A DNA stretch of 64,000 nt from the NCBI RefSeq assembly GCF_009847015.1, contig NZ_WVEM01000003.1, positions 124,001 through 188,000 on the forward strand, in the 5' to 3' direction. A model generated the notes under the pieces. The model was not told the DNA's origin and made no database searches. It was given only the letters and a program-made list of their open reading frames with translations. Positions 34,778 through 42,585 of the stretch are shown piece by piece. Position numbers and translations under genes: made by a program. This DNA is from Sunxiuqinia indica (GTDB taxonomy: Bacteria; Bacteroidota; Bacteroidia; Bacteroidales; Prolixibacteraceae). How positions within the stretch are numbered: position 1 is the stretch's first letter; every line of letters begins with the position of its first letter.

Positions 34778-34961
34778 TTAAACCTCAAATTTAGATTGAT
34801 TTGAAATAAGCCTTTTCAGTTTTTAATTTTTAATTTAGCGGTAGTGGGAGGACGGTGCCGTGTTCAGGCACAGTGGACAGGTAGAAGTAACAGTGATTGG
34901 TAAGTGAAAACCAAAATTAAGTCGTTAGTCGTAATGACAACTGTCTCGTAGCCAACCTACA
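34778..34961. promoter_or_regulatory. Divergent intergenic region between the two signalling transcripts
   Basis: This region separates the minus-strand hydrogenase operon from the plus-strand PAS/SpoIIE pair. It holds a 5-bp inverted repeat GTGCC/GGCAC (34855-34871) and a 7-bp dyad with one mismatch, GTCGTTA/TAATGAC (34921-34938). Either may bind a regulator. No plus-strand TAnnTTTG box was seen, so the PAS gene may use an alternative sigma factor. Confidence 0.35.
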
Positions 34962-35933
34962 ATGATCAATGAAGAATTAGCTAATTATCCAATACCAACG
35001 ACAATGATATATGATGACCAGTCTTTTCATTCGGATATGATTCAGTATCCGGATTTGCATCAGAAAATTATTGATGCTTTACCGATCCCGATTTTCTATC
35101 GCGATATCAACGGCATATATAAAGCCACCAACAAAGCACATGAGAATTTTATAGGCTTAAAAAAGGAAGAGATCATTGGCAAAACGGTGTTTGACGTTCA
35201 GCCGACGGATATTGCTGAAATGTATGCCCGGCGTGATCAAGAGTTATTTGAAACGCCGGTTGATCAGAGCTATGAAACTAAGTTTCGTTTATCGGACGGA
35301 TCAATGCACGATGTGATTTTCAACAAAGCTGTGATTCGAAATGATGAGAATGAAATTATCGGCATCGTCGGTTCGATCCTCGATATAACTGATCGGAAGA
35401 AGGCAGAACGAAATCTGGAACAAGCCCAGGAAGCTTCCGTTATTGCATCTGCAATGATGCACAAAATCAGAGCTGGAGTCATTATCGTAGATCAGGATTT
35501 TAAGGTCATTGATTCAAACCAGGGATTCGCACGCCTGTTTGGGGAAGAGTTGGAAGAACTGTATGATACAATACCCGGATTGCAAGGAGCCGAACTCAGT
35601 TCACTAATTCCGGAGGTGGTTTTTAAAATGTTCGCTTCGTTAATGGTCTCAGGCGAAAATATGTTGGAACGCGATCTGAAAATACAAAACCGCTTGTTGC
35701 ATGTTTCGGTGATTTCGATCTACAAAAATAGAGTTGTTGGGGCATTGATTCGAGATATGTCAGCTCCTTTGTTAGTCAGGGAGGAAATCATTAGCCGGGC
35801 ACAACGCGTGAACAAGCAAAATCTGGATACCGTGCAAAAGATTGCTTTTTTGTTGGGTGAAAATGCGGCTCAAACGGAGGAATTACTCAACTCCATTATT
35901 CAATCGTATAAATATGGGGAGGACGACAACTAA
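34962..35933 (+). CDS. Double-PAS sensor protein
   Basis: A 323-residue soluble protein. Two PAS domains: residues about 30-145 (LPIPIFYRDINGIYKATNKA, IVGSILDITDRKKAER) and about 150-265 (AGVIIVDQDFKVIDSNQGFA). The C-terminal 55 residues form an amphipathic helix pair (KIAFLLGENAAQTEELLNSI). No kinase, cyclase or DNA-binding domain is present, so it must act through a partner. The stop overlaps the ATG of the SpoIIE phosphatase by one base, making the phosphatase the obvious partner. PAS ligands such as heme, flavin or FeS cannot be told from sequence. Confidence 0.82.
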   Translation: MINEELANYPIPTTMIYDDQSFHSDMIQYPDLHQKIIDALPIPIFYRDINGIYKATNKAHENFIGLKKEEIIGKTVFDVQPTDIAEMYARRDQELFETPVDQSYETKFRLSDGSMHDVIFNKAVIRNDENEIIGIVGSILDITDRKKAERNLEQAQEASVIASAMMHKIRAGVIIVDQDFKVIDSNQGFARLFGEELEELYDTIPGLQGAELSSLIPEVVFKMFASLMVSGENMLERDLKIQNRLLHVSVISIYKNRVVGALIRDMSAPLLVREEIISRAQRVNKQNLDTVQKIAFLLGENAAQTEELLNSIIQSYKYGEDDN

Positions 35934-37114
35934 TGGCTGATTATCACTTTGATGTTGATATTCAACAGCAACTACCTAAAGGTGAGGTAGTTTGTGGTGA
36001 TGTGTTTTACACCCGTCGAATTAAGGAAGAAGGTCGTGTAATTATGGTTTTGTCTGATGGAATTGGACATGGTGTAAGGGCGAATGTTTTAGCCACATTA
36101 ACGGCTTCAATGGCTTTAAGCTATTCCTCCTTACACACGGAACCTGATGTGGCAGCCAAGGTTTTTATGCGTGCTTTGCCTCGCAGCAGCGATGGAAAAG
36201 AAAGCTACGCCACATTCACGATTATTGAAATTGAAGTAGATGGATTGGTTCGGATCGTGAATTATGATAATCCACCAACTTTAATTTTCCGCAAAGGCGA
36301 ATACTTTTCGCCTAACGAAATTGAAGTAAATATCAGGGGAGAAGAGAATGTAGGCAAAATTTTGCGTATCCGAGAGTTCACACCGATTAAAGGCGACCGG
36401 ATTATTTTTATGACCGATGGAGTTGTCCAAAGTGGGTTGGGGGGTAAAAAATATCCGATGGGCTGGGGAATAGAGCAGGTGCATGAGTTTGCAAAAAGGC
36501 AGATTTCCCGCGAAAATAAAATTTCGGCTACTCGTCTGGCACGGAAGATTTTAAACCAGGCTGCCATGAATGATGGATTTAATTTGAAGGATGATACCAG
36601 TTGTGGCATTGTTCACTTTCGAAAACCCCGAGAGTTTATGCTGATAACGGGACCTCCGTTCTATAAAATTAAAGATGTGGATTTTGTGAAACGAGTGACA
36701 GAGTTCCCGGGCAAGAAAATTATATGTGGTGGTACAACTGCTGAAATTATTGCCCGCGAACTGGGTTTGGAAGTCAATATCCAGCATCGGTATGCTGGAG
36801 AGTCGATTCCTCCGGCGGCCGAAATGGAAGGTTTTGAAATGGTGACGGAGGGCGTGTTGACGATGGGAAAAGTGGAGGAAGTTCTTGAAAACTACACCCG
36901 TGAAACCCGCTTGGGAAACAGCCCGCCGGAAGAAGTGGTGAAATTGTTGCTGGAGCACGATATTATTCACATTATTGTAGGTACTCGAATTAATTGGGCT
37001 CATCAGGATCCGGAGCAGCCAATTGAGCTTGAGATACGCAAGTTTGTTGTAAAACGGGTGGTTCGTTTACTGGAAGAACGTTTTTTAAAGAATGTAACTT
37101 TAGAGTTGGTCTAA
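35933..37114 (+). CDS. SpoIIE-type PP2C phosphatase with an unassigned C-terminal domain
   Basis: A 393-residue protein. The N-terminal 230 residues are a SpoIIE/RsbU PP2C domain with metal-binding motifs VCGDVF (Asp23), LSDGIGHG (Asp42), FMTDGVVQSG and DDTSCGIV. Residues 235-393 (FMLITGPPFYKIKDVDFV, GKKIICGGTTAEIIARELGL, HDIIHIIVGTRINWAH) form a domain I cannot name. It would dephosphorylate a partner of the RsbW-like kinase, with the PAS protein as its switch. From memory, PP2C-linked sensory hydrogenases are a described subgroup. The target is not identified. Confidence 0.85.
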   Translation: MADYHFDVDIQQQLPKGEVVCGDVFYTRRIKEEGRVIMVLSDGIGHGVRANVLATLTASMALSYSSLHTEPDVAAKVFMRALPRSSDGKESYATFTIIEIEVDGLVRIVNYDNPPTLIFRKGEYFSPNEIEVNIRGEENVGKILRIREFTPIKGDRIIFMTDGVVQSGLGGKKYPMGWGIEQVHEFAKRQISRENKISATRLARKILNQAAMNDGFNLKDDTSCGIVHFRKPREFMLITGPPFYKIKDVDFVKRVTEFPGKKIICGGTTAEIIARELGLEVNIQHRYAGESIPPAAEMEGFEMVTEGVLTMGKVEEVLENYTRETRLGNSPPEEVVKLLLEHDIIHIIVGTRINWAHQDPEQPIELEIRKFVVKRVVRLLEERFLKNVTLELV

Positions 37115-37173
37115 TGAGCATTGTTAGGGAGGATTGAATTCAGCCCGTTTAAAATCCAGAAGATAAATCAGAA

Positions 37174-37629
37174 ATGAATAAGGAAATAAAGGCATTGCTG
37201 TTGGCAGAACTCTCCCAATTGTTGGATGAACGAATTGGCACAACATTATCGGAAATAGAATCGGCAAAAGAGTCACGCGATAGCGATACCAAAAGCAGTG
37301 CCGGCGATAAATATGAAACCGGGCGGGAAATGATCCAACAAGAATTGAATAAATTTCAGGCTCAGTTGAGCAAGTTTCAAGCTTTGAAAAGTGACTTGGC
37401 ACGAATTGATCCTTCGAAAATACATACACAAGTAGAATTTGGTAGCCTGGTAATTTGTAATCAAGGGAACTATTTTCTATCGGTTGCATTGGGAAAGGTT
37501 CATGTGCAGTCCTCGGATTACTTTTGTTTGTCAATGGTTTCGCCGATCGGCCAGGCGCTATCGAGAGGAAAAGTTGGCGAACAGGTTTTGTTTAACGGGA
37601 AGACGATTTTGATTGAAGCCATTTATTAG
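37174..37629 (+). CDS. GreA/GreB-like protein (often misnamed 3-oxoacyl-ACP synthase)
   Basis: A 151-residue protein with an N-terminal coiled-coil-like helix pair (ALLLAELSQLLDERIGTT, EMIQQELNKFQAQLSKFQA) and a C-terminal small beta domain (FGSLVICNQGNYFLSVALG, SPIGQALSRGKVGEQV). SPIGQALxGKxVGE is the hallmark of Gre factors, which rescue backtracked RNA polymerase. Bacteroidota databases often label this family 3-oxoacyl-ACP synthase; nothing in the sequence supports that. It lies 59 bp after the phosphatase and may be a separate housekeeping gene. Confidence 0.75.
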   Translation: MNKEIKALLLAELSQLLDERIGTTLSEIESAKESRDSDTKSSAGDKYETGREMIQQELNKFQAQLSKFQALKSDLARIDPSKIHTQVEFGSLVICNQGNYFLSVALGKVHVQSSDYFCLSMVSPIGQALSRGKVGEQVLFNGKTILIEAIY

Positions 37630-37637
37630 GTTATAAC

Positions 37638-38603
37638 TTATTTCCATCTCTGGATCCACTCTTTCTGCTCAACTTTTGAAAGAAATGTCCATGCTATTAT
37701 CCGGCTGACTTTATTACCTTGCCCCATGCTGATGGTTTGTACTTCGGTGGCATCAATCTGTTTTAAGAATTTGTATATGAGCGGGAGCCGTTCGCTTTTT
37801 GATACTAAACTCGTAAACCAAGAGCATGTTTTTGCAAATTGCTTACTTTCATGAATCATCGTTTTCAGGAAGGCAACTTCACCGCCTTCGCACCACAACT
37901 CATTACTTTGTCCGCCAAAGTTTAGCTTCGGACTTTTTGCTTTTTGTGTGTTGAGCTTGCTGAGTTTACGAAGAGTTCCGGCTTGTGCTTCAGCAGCTGA
38001 TGCATGAAAAGGTGGGTTACAAACGGTCAGGTCAAACCGTTCATTGGATTGGATGATTCCGGTAAAAATGTTTTTCGGGTTGGCTTGCAATCGTAAAGTG
38101 ACTCGTTCGGTTAGTGCTGGATTTTGATTTACAATTCTGGTGGCCGAATCAATTGCTGTCGGATCAATATCAGCACCCACAAAATTCCATCCGTACTCCA
38201 TGCTTCCAATAATTGGGTAAATGCAGTTGGCACCAACGCCAACATCTAAACAGTTGATGGAGGAGCCTGTCGGAATTTTACCAGCGTTGCAGTTGCTCAG
38301 GATGTCGGCAGCATAGTGAATGTAGTCTGCTCGTCCCGGTATTGGAGGGCACAGGTAATTCGCCGGAATATCCCAATATCCGAGTCCGTAGTGGCTTTTT
38401 AGTATGGCCGTGTTTAGTATTTTTACTGCTTTTGCATCTGAGAAATCAATCGATTCATCACCATAAGGGTTTTCTCTTACAAATTCGTTCAGTTCAGGAC
38501 AAACAGCAATCAGTTGTTTAAATTCGTAACGCTCACGATTTTTGTTGCGAGGGTGCAGTTTCGACTTTATTGTAGGATGAATCTTCTTTTTAACCATGAT
38601 CAT
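37638..38603 (-). CDS. rlmF: 23S rRNA (adenine-1618-N6)-methyltransferase
   Basis: About 321 residues from the ATG at 38603. An upstream ATG at 38621 overlaps the -7 box and cannot be used. The family opening LHPRNKNRERYEF and YLCPPIPGRADYIH match E. coli RlmF. Methyltransferase motif I is LDVGVGANCIYP and the catalytic motif IV is NPPF(HAS), for N6-methylation of adenine in 23S rRNA. It is convergent with the GreA-like gene, 8 bp apart. Length matches the family. Confidence 0.9.
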   Translation of the reverse strand: MIMVKKKIHPTIKSKLHPRNKNRERYEFKQLIAVCPELNEFVRENPYGDESIDFSDAKAVKILNTAILKSHYGLGYWDIPANYLCPPIPGRADYIHYAADILSNCNAGKIPTGSSINCLDVGVGANCIYPIIGSMEYGWNFVGADIDPTAIDSATRIVNQNPALTERVTLRLQANPKNIFTGIIQSNERFDLTVCNPPFHASAAEAQAGTLRKLSKLNTQKAKSPKLNFGGQSNELWCEGGEVAFLKTMIHESKQFAKTCSWFTSLVSKSERLPLIYKFLKQIDATEVQTISMGQGNKVSRIIAWTFLSKVEQKEWIQRWK

Positions 38604-38618
38604 AAATTTAGGACGCGA

Positions 38619-38626
38619 CAAATTTA
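38619..38626 (-). promoter_or_regulatory. -7 box for rlmF
   Basis: On the minus strand TAAATTTG fits TAnnTTTG. The start point falls near 38615, giving a leader of about 12 bases to the ATG at 38603. Confidence 0.5.
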
Positions 38627-38691
38627 CTTTTATTTGTTCGAATGAAATAAAACCAGAACGACCGATGACTCATTAGCTCTTAAAATAAACC

Positions 38692-38699
38692 TATCTTTG
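38692..38699 (+). promoter_or_regulatory. -7 box for the DbpA-like helicase gene
   Basis: TATCTTTG fits the consensus, but ends only 4 bases before the ATG at 38704. The transcript would be leaderless or nearly so. Confidence 0.5.
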
Positions 38700-38703
38700 T
38701 CAC

Positions 38704-40017
38704 ATGTCAAAATCGATTAAAAATCAAAAAAATATACTGGATAAGCTGAATATTGAGCAATTGAACCCAATGCAGGAAGAGGCTCAATTAGCAATCCACT
38801 CCAATGCTGAAGTCGTTTTACTGTCGCCCACCGGAACCGGAAAAACATTGGCCTTTTTGTTGCCCCTTGTTGCAGAATTGAAGCGGGATTGTGATGAAAT
38901 TCAGACTTTAATTTTGGCGCCATCGCGCGAGTTGGCGATTCAGATTGAACAAGTGCTTCGCGAAATGGGCGCTGGCTATAAAACCAATGCTGTTTACGGA
39001 GGCACTTCATTTTCAAAAGATAAACTGGAGCTAAAGCATCGTCCGGCAGTGTTGGTTGGTACGCCGGGTCGTGTGGCCGACCATTTGCGGCGCGAAACCT
39101 TTTCTACCGACCGTATCAAAACATTGGTGCTCGATGAGTTTGATAAATCGTTGGAAATTGGTTTTGAAGATGAAATGCGTGAGATTTTGCGAATGCTCCC
39201 GATGGTGGAAAAGAAGATTCTGACTTCGGCGACTCAAAAAGTGGACATCCCGGCTTTTGTGGGATTGAAAGATCCGGTCAATTTAAATTATCTGGGTGAA
39301 AAAAGCTCCCAGCTTAAAATCAAAAAAATACTTTCACCTGATAAAGACAAACTGGAGGTACTGTTTAAAGCTTTGTGTCATATTGGAAATCAGCCGGGAA
39401 TTATTTTTTGCAACTTTAAAGATACGATTCAGCGAGTGAGTGATTTCCTAAATGAAAAGAAAATCAGGCACGGCTGCTTTTATGGGGGAATGGAGCAGAT
39501 GGATCGCGAACGGGCGCTTATTCAATTTAGAAACGGCACACATCAATTGTTGATTGCAACCGACCTGGCTGCCCGAGGAATTGATGTTCCTGAGATCAAA
39601 TTTATTATGCATTATCAACTGCCAAGGCGGAAAGATGAATTTACCCACCGGAATGGCCGAACAGCGCGAATGTTTAACGATGGAACAGCCTATATTCTTC
39701 ACTGGGAACGAGAGGAATTACCTGACTACCTGGGGGCGGTTGGCATTGAAAGACTTCGGGAAGCACCTCTTTTAAATAAATCTGCATGGACGACTTTATT
39801 TATCTCCGGAGGGCGAAAAGACAAAATATCGAAAGGAGATATTGCCGGCTTATTTTTCAAACAAGGTAAACTCAACAAAGAGCAGTTAGGGATTATTGAG
39901 CTTAAACAGGATTGTGCGTTTGTTGGCGTGCATGCCAGCCAATCGAAACAACTAATTGAATTGCTGGACGGCTGTAGACTGAAAAATAAAAAGATCAGGA
40001 TTTCAATCGTTTCCTGA
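38704..40017 (+). CDS. dbpA: DbpA-like DEAD-box RNA helicase
   Basis: A 437-residue helicase. Q motif near NIEQLNPMQEEAQ, Walker A PTGTGKT, motif Ib TPGR, motif II DEFD in LVLDEFDKSLEIGF, motif III SAT, motif V ATDLAARGIDVPE, and motif VI HRNGRTAR. The C-terminal 70 residues resemble the DbpA RNA-binding domain that targets 23S rRNA hairpin 92, suggesting a role in large-subunit assembly. Motif II is DEFD rather than DEAD, which keeps both acidic residues and should stay active. An adjacent 23S methyltransferase fits a ribosome role. Confidence 0.85.
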   Translation: MSKSIKNQKNILDKLNIEQLNPMQEEAQLAIHSNAEVVLLSPTGTGKTLAFLLPLVAELKRDCDEIQTLILAPSRELAIQIEQVLREMGAGYKTNAVYGGTSFSKDKLELKHRPAVLVGTPGRVADHLRRETFSTDRIKTLVLDEFDKSLEIGFEDEMREILRMLPMVEKKILTSATQKVDIPAFVGLKDPVNLNYLGEKSSQLKIKKILSPDKDKLEVLFKALCHIGNQPGIIFCNFKDTIQRVSDFLNEKKIRHGCFYGGMEQMDRERALIQFRNGTHQLLIATDLAARGIDVPEIKFIMHYQLPRRKDEFTHRNGRTARMFNDGTAYILHWEREELPDYLGAVGIERLREAPLLNKSAWTTLFISGGRKDKISKGDIAGLFFKQGKLNKEQLGIIELKQDCAFVGVHASQSKQLIELLDGCRLKNKKIRISIVS

Positions 40018-40035
40018 TTTTTTAATAATTAATAA

Positions 40036-40069
40036 AAAAAGGCTTCGGATAAATTATCCAAAGCCTTTT
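40036..40069. terminator. Bidirectional terminator between dbpA and the DHOD-like gene
   Basis: A stem AAAGGCTT (40038-40045) with AAGCCTTT (40061-40068), extended by GGAT/ATCC past one mismatch, with A- and T-runs on the two sides. It serves both convergent genes. Confidence 0.85.
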
Positions 40070-40101
40070 CAGGATCTATTCCAGTTACAATTAAGCAATT
40101 C

Positions 40102-41115
40102 TTAAACCATTGGGTATTTTTTGAAGACCTCTTCTGATTTCATCAAAATATCAACATATTGTGCTCGTTGATAGGCGAATGGATCTTTCAGATTTTTACG
40201 AGAAAGTTTTCCGCGGAAATCATTCAGCGATTTATAGCCTTTTTTATCCATCCATGCTGATAAGTCAGTCAACACTTTTTCGACAAATGGTGGTTGGTTG
40301 CGGTAAATCGCCGATACTACCTGAACCACATCAGCTCCTGCCAATAACATTTTGATCACATCTTCGGAGCTTGAAATACCGCGGCTTGCGCAAACACTAG
40401 CATCAATATTTCCATAGAGTAAACCGGCATATCGCAGTGAAAGCTGAAAATCTTTTTCCTGACTTAAATCCCACGGATAATGAAATAGTTCTTCCTGGAT
40501 GTCAATGTCGGGTTGGAAAAAGCGATTGAAAATCACAAAACCATCAACTCCGGCCTCATCTAATTTCTTGATAAAGTTAAGAGTGTTCGTGTAAAATGGA
40601 CTTAGTTTTACACTTACCGGAATCTTAACTGCCTTTTTAACGCTTTTTACTATTTGTATTTGCTTGTCTTCAATACCTTCTCCAGCGACTTCAAAATATC
40701 CGGGAGTTGCGTAAAGATTAATTTCCAAAACATCAACTCCGGTCTTCTCTAGTTCTTTAGCGTACTCGACCCACGATGTTTCGTAAATCGCATTTAAACT
40801 GGCGATAATTGGTACCGTGGTATTTTCTTTTAGTGTTTTTACATTGAAGAGGTGTTCCTTTGGTCCGGCGTGCTCCATATCAGGAAAAATGCTTGTCATT
40901 TCTGCATGACGTTCTTCATATTCATGAAGCTCGTCGTCAAGCTGAGCAGACTCTAGTTGGATTTGCTCCTCAAATAAAGATTTGTATACAATAGCACCTA
41001 TTCCAGCTTTCTCCAGTTGTTGAATTACTTCCGGCTTATTGACCAGGTTACTAGCTCCTAAAACTAATGGGTTCTTCAGTTTTAGCCCCATGTAGGTGGT
41101 TGATAAATCTGCCAT
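40102..41115 (-). CDS. Dihydroorotate dehydrogenase-like FMN protein
   Basis: A 337-residue TIM-barrel protein of the DHOD/dihydropyrimidine-dehydrogenase FMN family. It has the start block YMGLKLKNPLVLGAS, the FMN phosphate-site region GADVVQVVSAIYRNQP, and VSVKLSPFYTN. It lacks the C-terminal extension and cluster-binding partners of true PyrD types. In databases it is usually called dihydroorotate dehydrogenase-like. The substrate is unknown; pyrimidine or related heterocycle reduction is possible. The gene stands alone and is bounded by a terminator downstream. Confidence 0.8.
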   Translation of the reverse strand: MADLSTTYMGLKLKNPLVLGASNLVNKPEVIQQLEKAGIGAIVYKSLFEEQIQLESAQLDDELHEYEERHAEMTSIFPDMEHAGPKEHLFNVKTLKENTTVPIIASLNAIYETSWVEYAKELEKTGVDVLEINLYATPGYFEVAGEGIEDKQIQIVKSVKKAVKIPVSVKLSPFYTNTLNFIKKLDEAGVDGFVIFNRFFQPDIDIQEELFHYPWDLSQEKDFQLSLRYAGLLYGNIDASVCASRGISSSEDVIKMLLAGADVVQVVSAIYRNQPPFVEKVLTDLSAWMDKKGYKSLNDFRGKLSRKNLKDPFAYQRAQYVDILMKSEEVFKKYPMV

Positions 41116-41278
41116 AATATTGATTTTACAGGTTGTTTTCTGATTAGTTAAACTCCTTAAGTTCCGCTTTTGTTCAAGCGTCTGCGAGTAAAGTTAATCA
41201 AATGACTGATTATCTACAATATAAAAAAGGTTAAGCTTTTGGTGGATCGCTAAGACAGGATTAATTCAGGTGGAAAGT

Positions 41279-42460
41279 CTAGCTGATAACGCCCGATCCG
41301 ATCAACTCCTTACCATTATACCAAGCTGCGAACTGACCGGCGGTAATTCCTCGTTGTTCATTTTCAAAAAGGATATAAATTCCTTCTTCTTGCTGATAAA
41401 GTGTCGCTTTTTCGAGTGGTTGGCGATAGCGAATTCGCACGTCATAGTCACGGTTTTCACCAAGCTCCATTTTCAGGTCTTCACGAATCCAGTGGATTTC
41501 TTCACTGGAAATAAATAATCCGGGACGATACAACCCGGGATGTTCAGTGCCTTCCCCTACGTAAATAATGTTGCGATTGACATCCGTTCCGAGCACAAAC
41601 AGAGGTTCGTCGTGTCCTCCTATGTTCAGTCCTTTTCGTTGACCTACCGTGTAAAAGTGCGCGCCACGGTGCTCTCCAATTACTTTGCCATTCCACGGTT
41701 TGTAGGGGTAAGCAAAACATAGTTTTTTGAAGTTATCCGGTGTTTTTTCAACCGATTTCTTTTTGGCCATAAACTCTCCCGGCACTTCAATTACATTTCC
41801 GGTTTTTGGCTCCAGTTGTTGTTGCAGAAAAGTAGGTAGATCAACTTTTCCGACAAAGCAAATTCCCTGCGAATCTTTGCGGGCTGCCGTAGGCAAATCC
41901 TGCTCAGCAGCAATTCTACGAACTTCGGGTTTGTCGATATGACCAATTGGGAAAAGAGCCTTACTTAATTGGTTTTGGTTTAACTGGCACAGAAAATAGC
42001 TTTGGTCTTTGTTGTTGTCTTCACCAGCCAAAAGTTGGTAGGTCATTTTTCCATCTTGCTCGAACTCTGTTTTCTGGCAATAGTGTCCGGTGGCAACATA
42101 GTCAGCACCAAACTTCAGGCACTCATCCATAAAAATGTCGAACTTGATTTCGCGGTTACAAAGTACGTCGGGGTTTGGGGTGCGTCCTTTGCTATATTCG
42201 TCAAACATGTAATCGACCACCCGCGTTTTGTAGTCTTTGCTCAGGTCAACAATATGAAAAGGCATATCGAGTTTTTTTGCCACCATTTCAGCAATCATGG
42301 CATCGTCTTCCCAGGTACAGTGTCCTGTAATGGCACCCGTCCGGTCGTGCCAGTTCACCATAAACAGTGCAATTACATCGTATCCCTGTTGCTTTAACAG
42401 GTACGCTGCTACACTGGAATCAACTCCGCCTGAAAGCCCGATAACTACTTTTTTACCCAT
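41279..42460 (-). CDS. mnmA: tRNA 2-thiouridine(34) synthase MnmA
   Basis: A 393-residue enzyme from the ATG at 42460; a TTG at 42469 also fits the frame but is a weaker start. The PP-loop is GLSGGVDSS at residues 8-16, which adenylates U34. The catalytic cysteines are in PDVLCNREIKF and QGICFVGKV, and GHYC is also present. MnmA thiolates the wobble base of Lys, Glu and Gln tRNAs using sulfur from a relay. A good promoter lies 21 bp upstream. Length is slightly longer than in E. coli but normal for Bacteroidota. Confidence 0.93.
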   Translation of the reverse strand: MGKKVVIGLSGGVDSSVAAYLLKQQGYDVIALFMVNWHDRTGAITGHCTWEDDAMIAEMVAKKLDMPFHIVDLSKDYKTRVVDYMFDEYSKGRTPNPDVLCNREIKFDIFMDECLKFGADYVATGHYCQKTEFEQDGKMTYQLLAGEDNNKDQSYFLCQLNQNQLSKALFPIGHIDKPEVRRIAAEQDLPTAARKDSQGICFVGKVDLPTFLQQQLEPKTGNVIEVPGEFMAKKKSVEKTPDNFKKLCFAYPYKPWNGKVIGEHRGAHFYTVGQRKGLNIGGHDEPLFVLGTDVNRNIIYVGEGTEHPGLYRPGLFISSEEIHWIREDLKMELGENRDYDVRIRYRQPLEKATLYQQEEGIYILFENEQRGITAGQFAAWYNGKELIGSGVIS

Positions 42461-42480
42461 TTTATCCAATAATTGAGCGA

Positions 42481-42511
42481 CAAAAGTAGGAGGAATTTTT
42501 CAGATTGACAA
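42481..42511 (-). promoter_or_regulatory. Promoter of mnmA
   Basis: On the minus strand TTG (42509-42511) is followed after 20 bases by TACTTTTG (42481-42488), the best -33/-7 pair in the window. It gives a leader of about 17 bases. Confidence 0.7.
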
Positions 42512-42585
42512 TTGTTGTATTCTGCCGATTGAAAGCAGGATTCGGTGGGTAAAACACAGTAACTTTTCGGGAAGTTTTCGTCTTA

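Noticed and set aside
37174-37629. 3-oxoacyl-ACP synthase function for the GreA-like protein
   Set aside because: It has no thiolase fold or catalytic Cys-His-Asn. The SPIGQAL and GKVGE blocks are Gre-type.
39142-39153. DEFD motif as a broken helicase active site
   Set aside because: Both acidic residues needed for Mg-ATP are present; the middle residues vary in the family.
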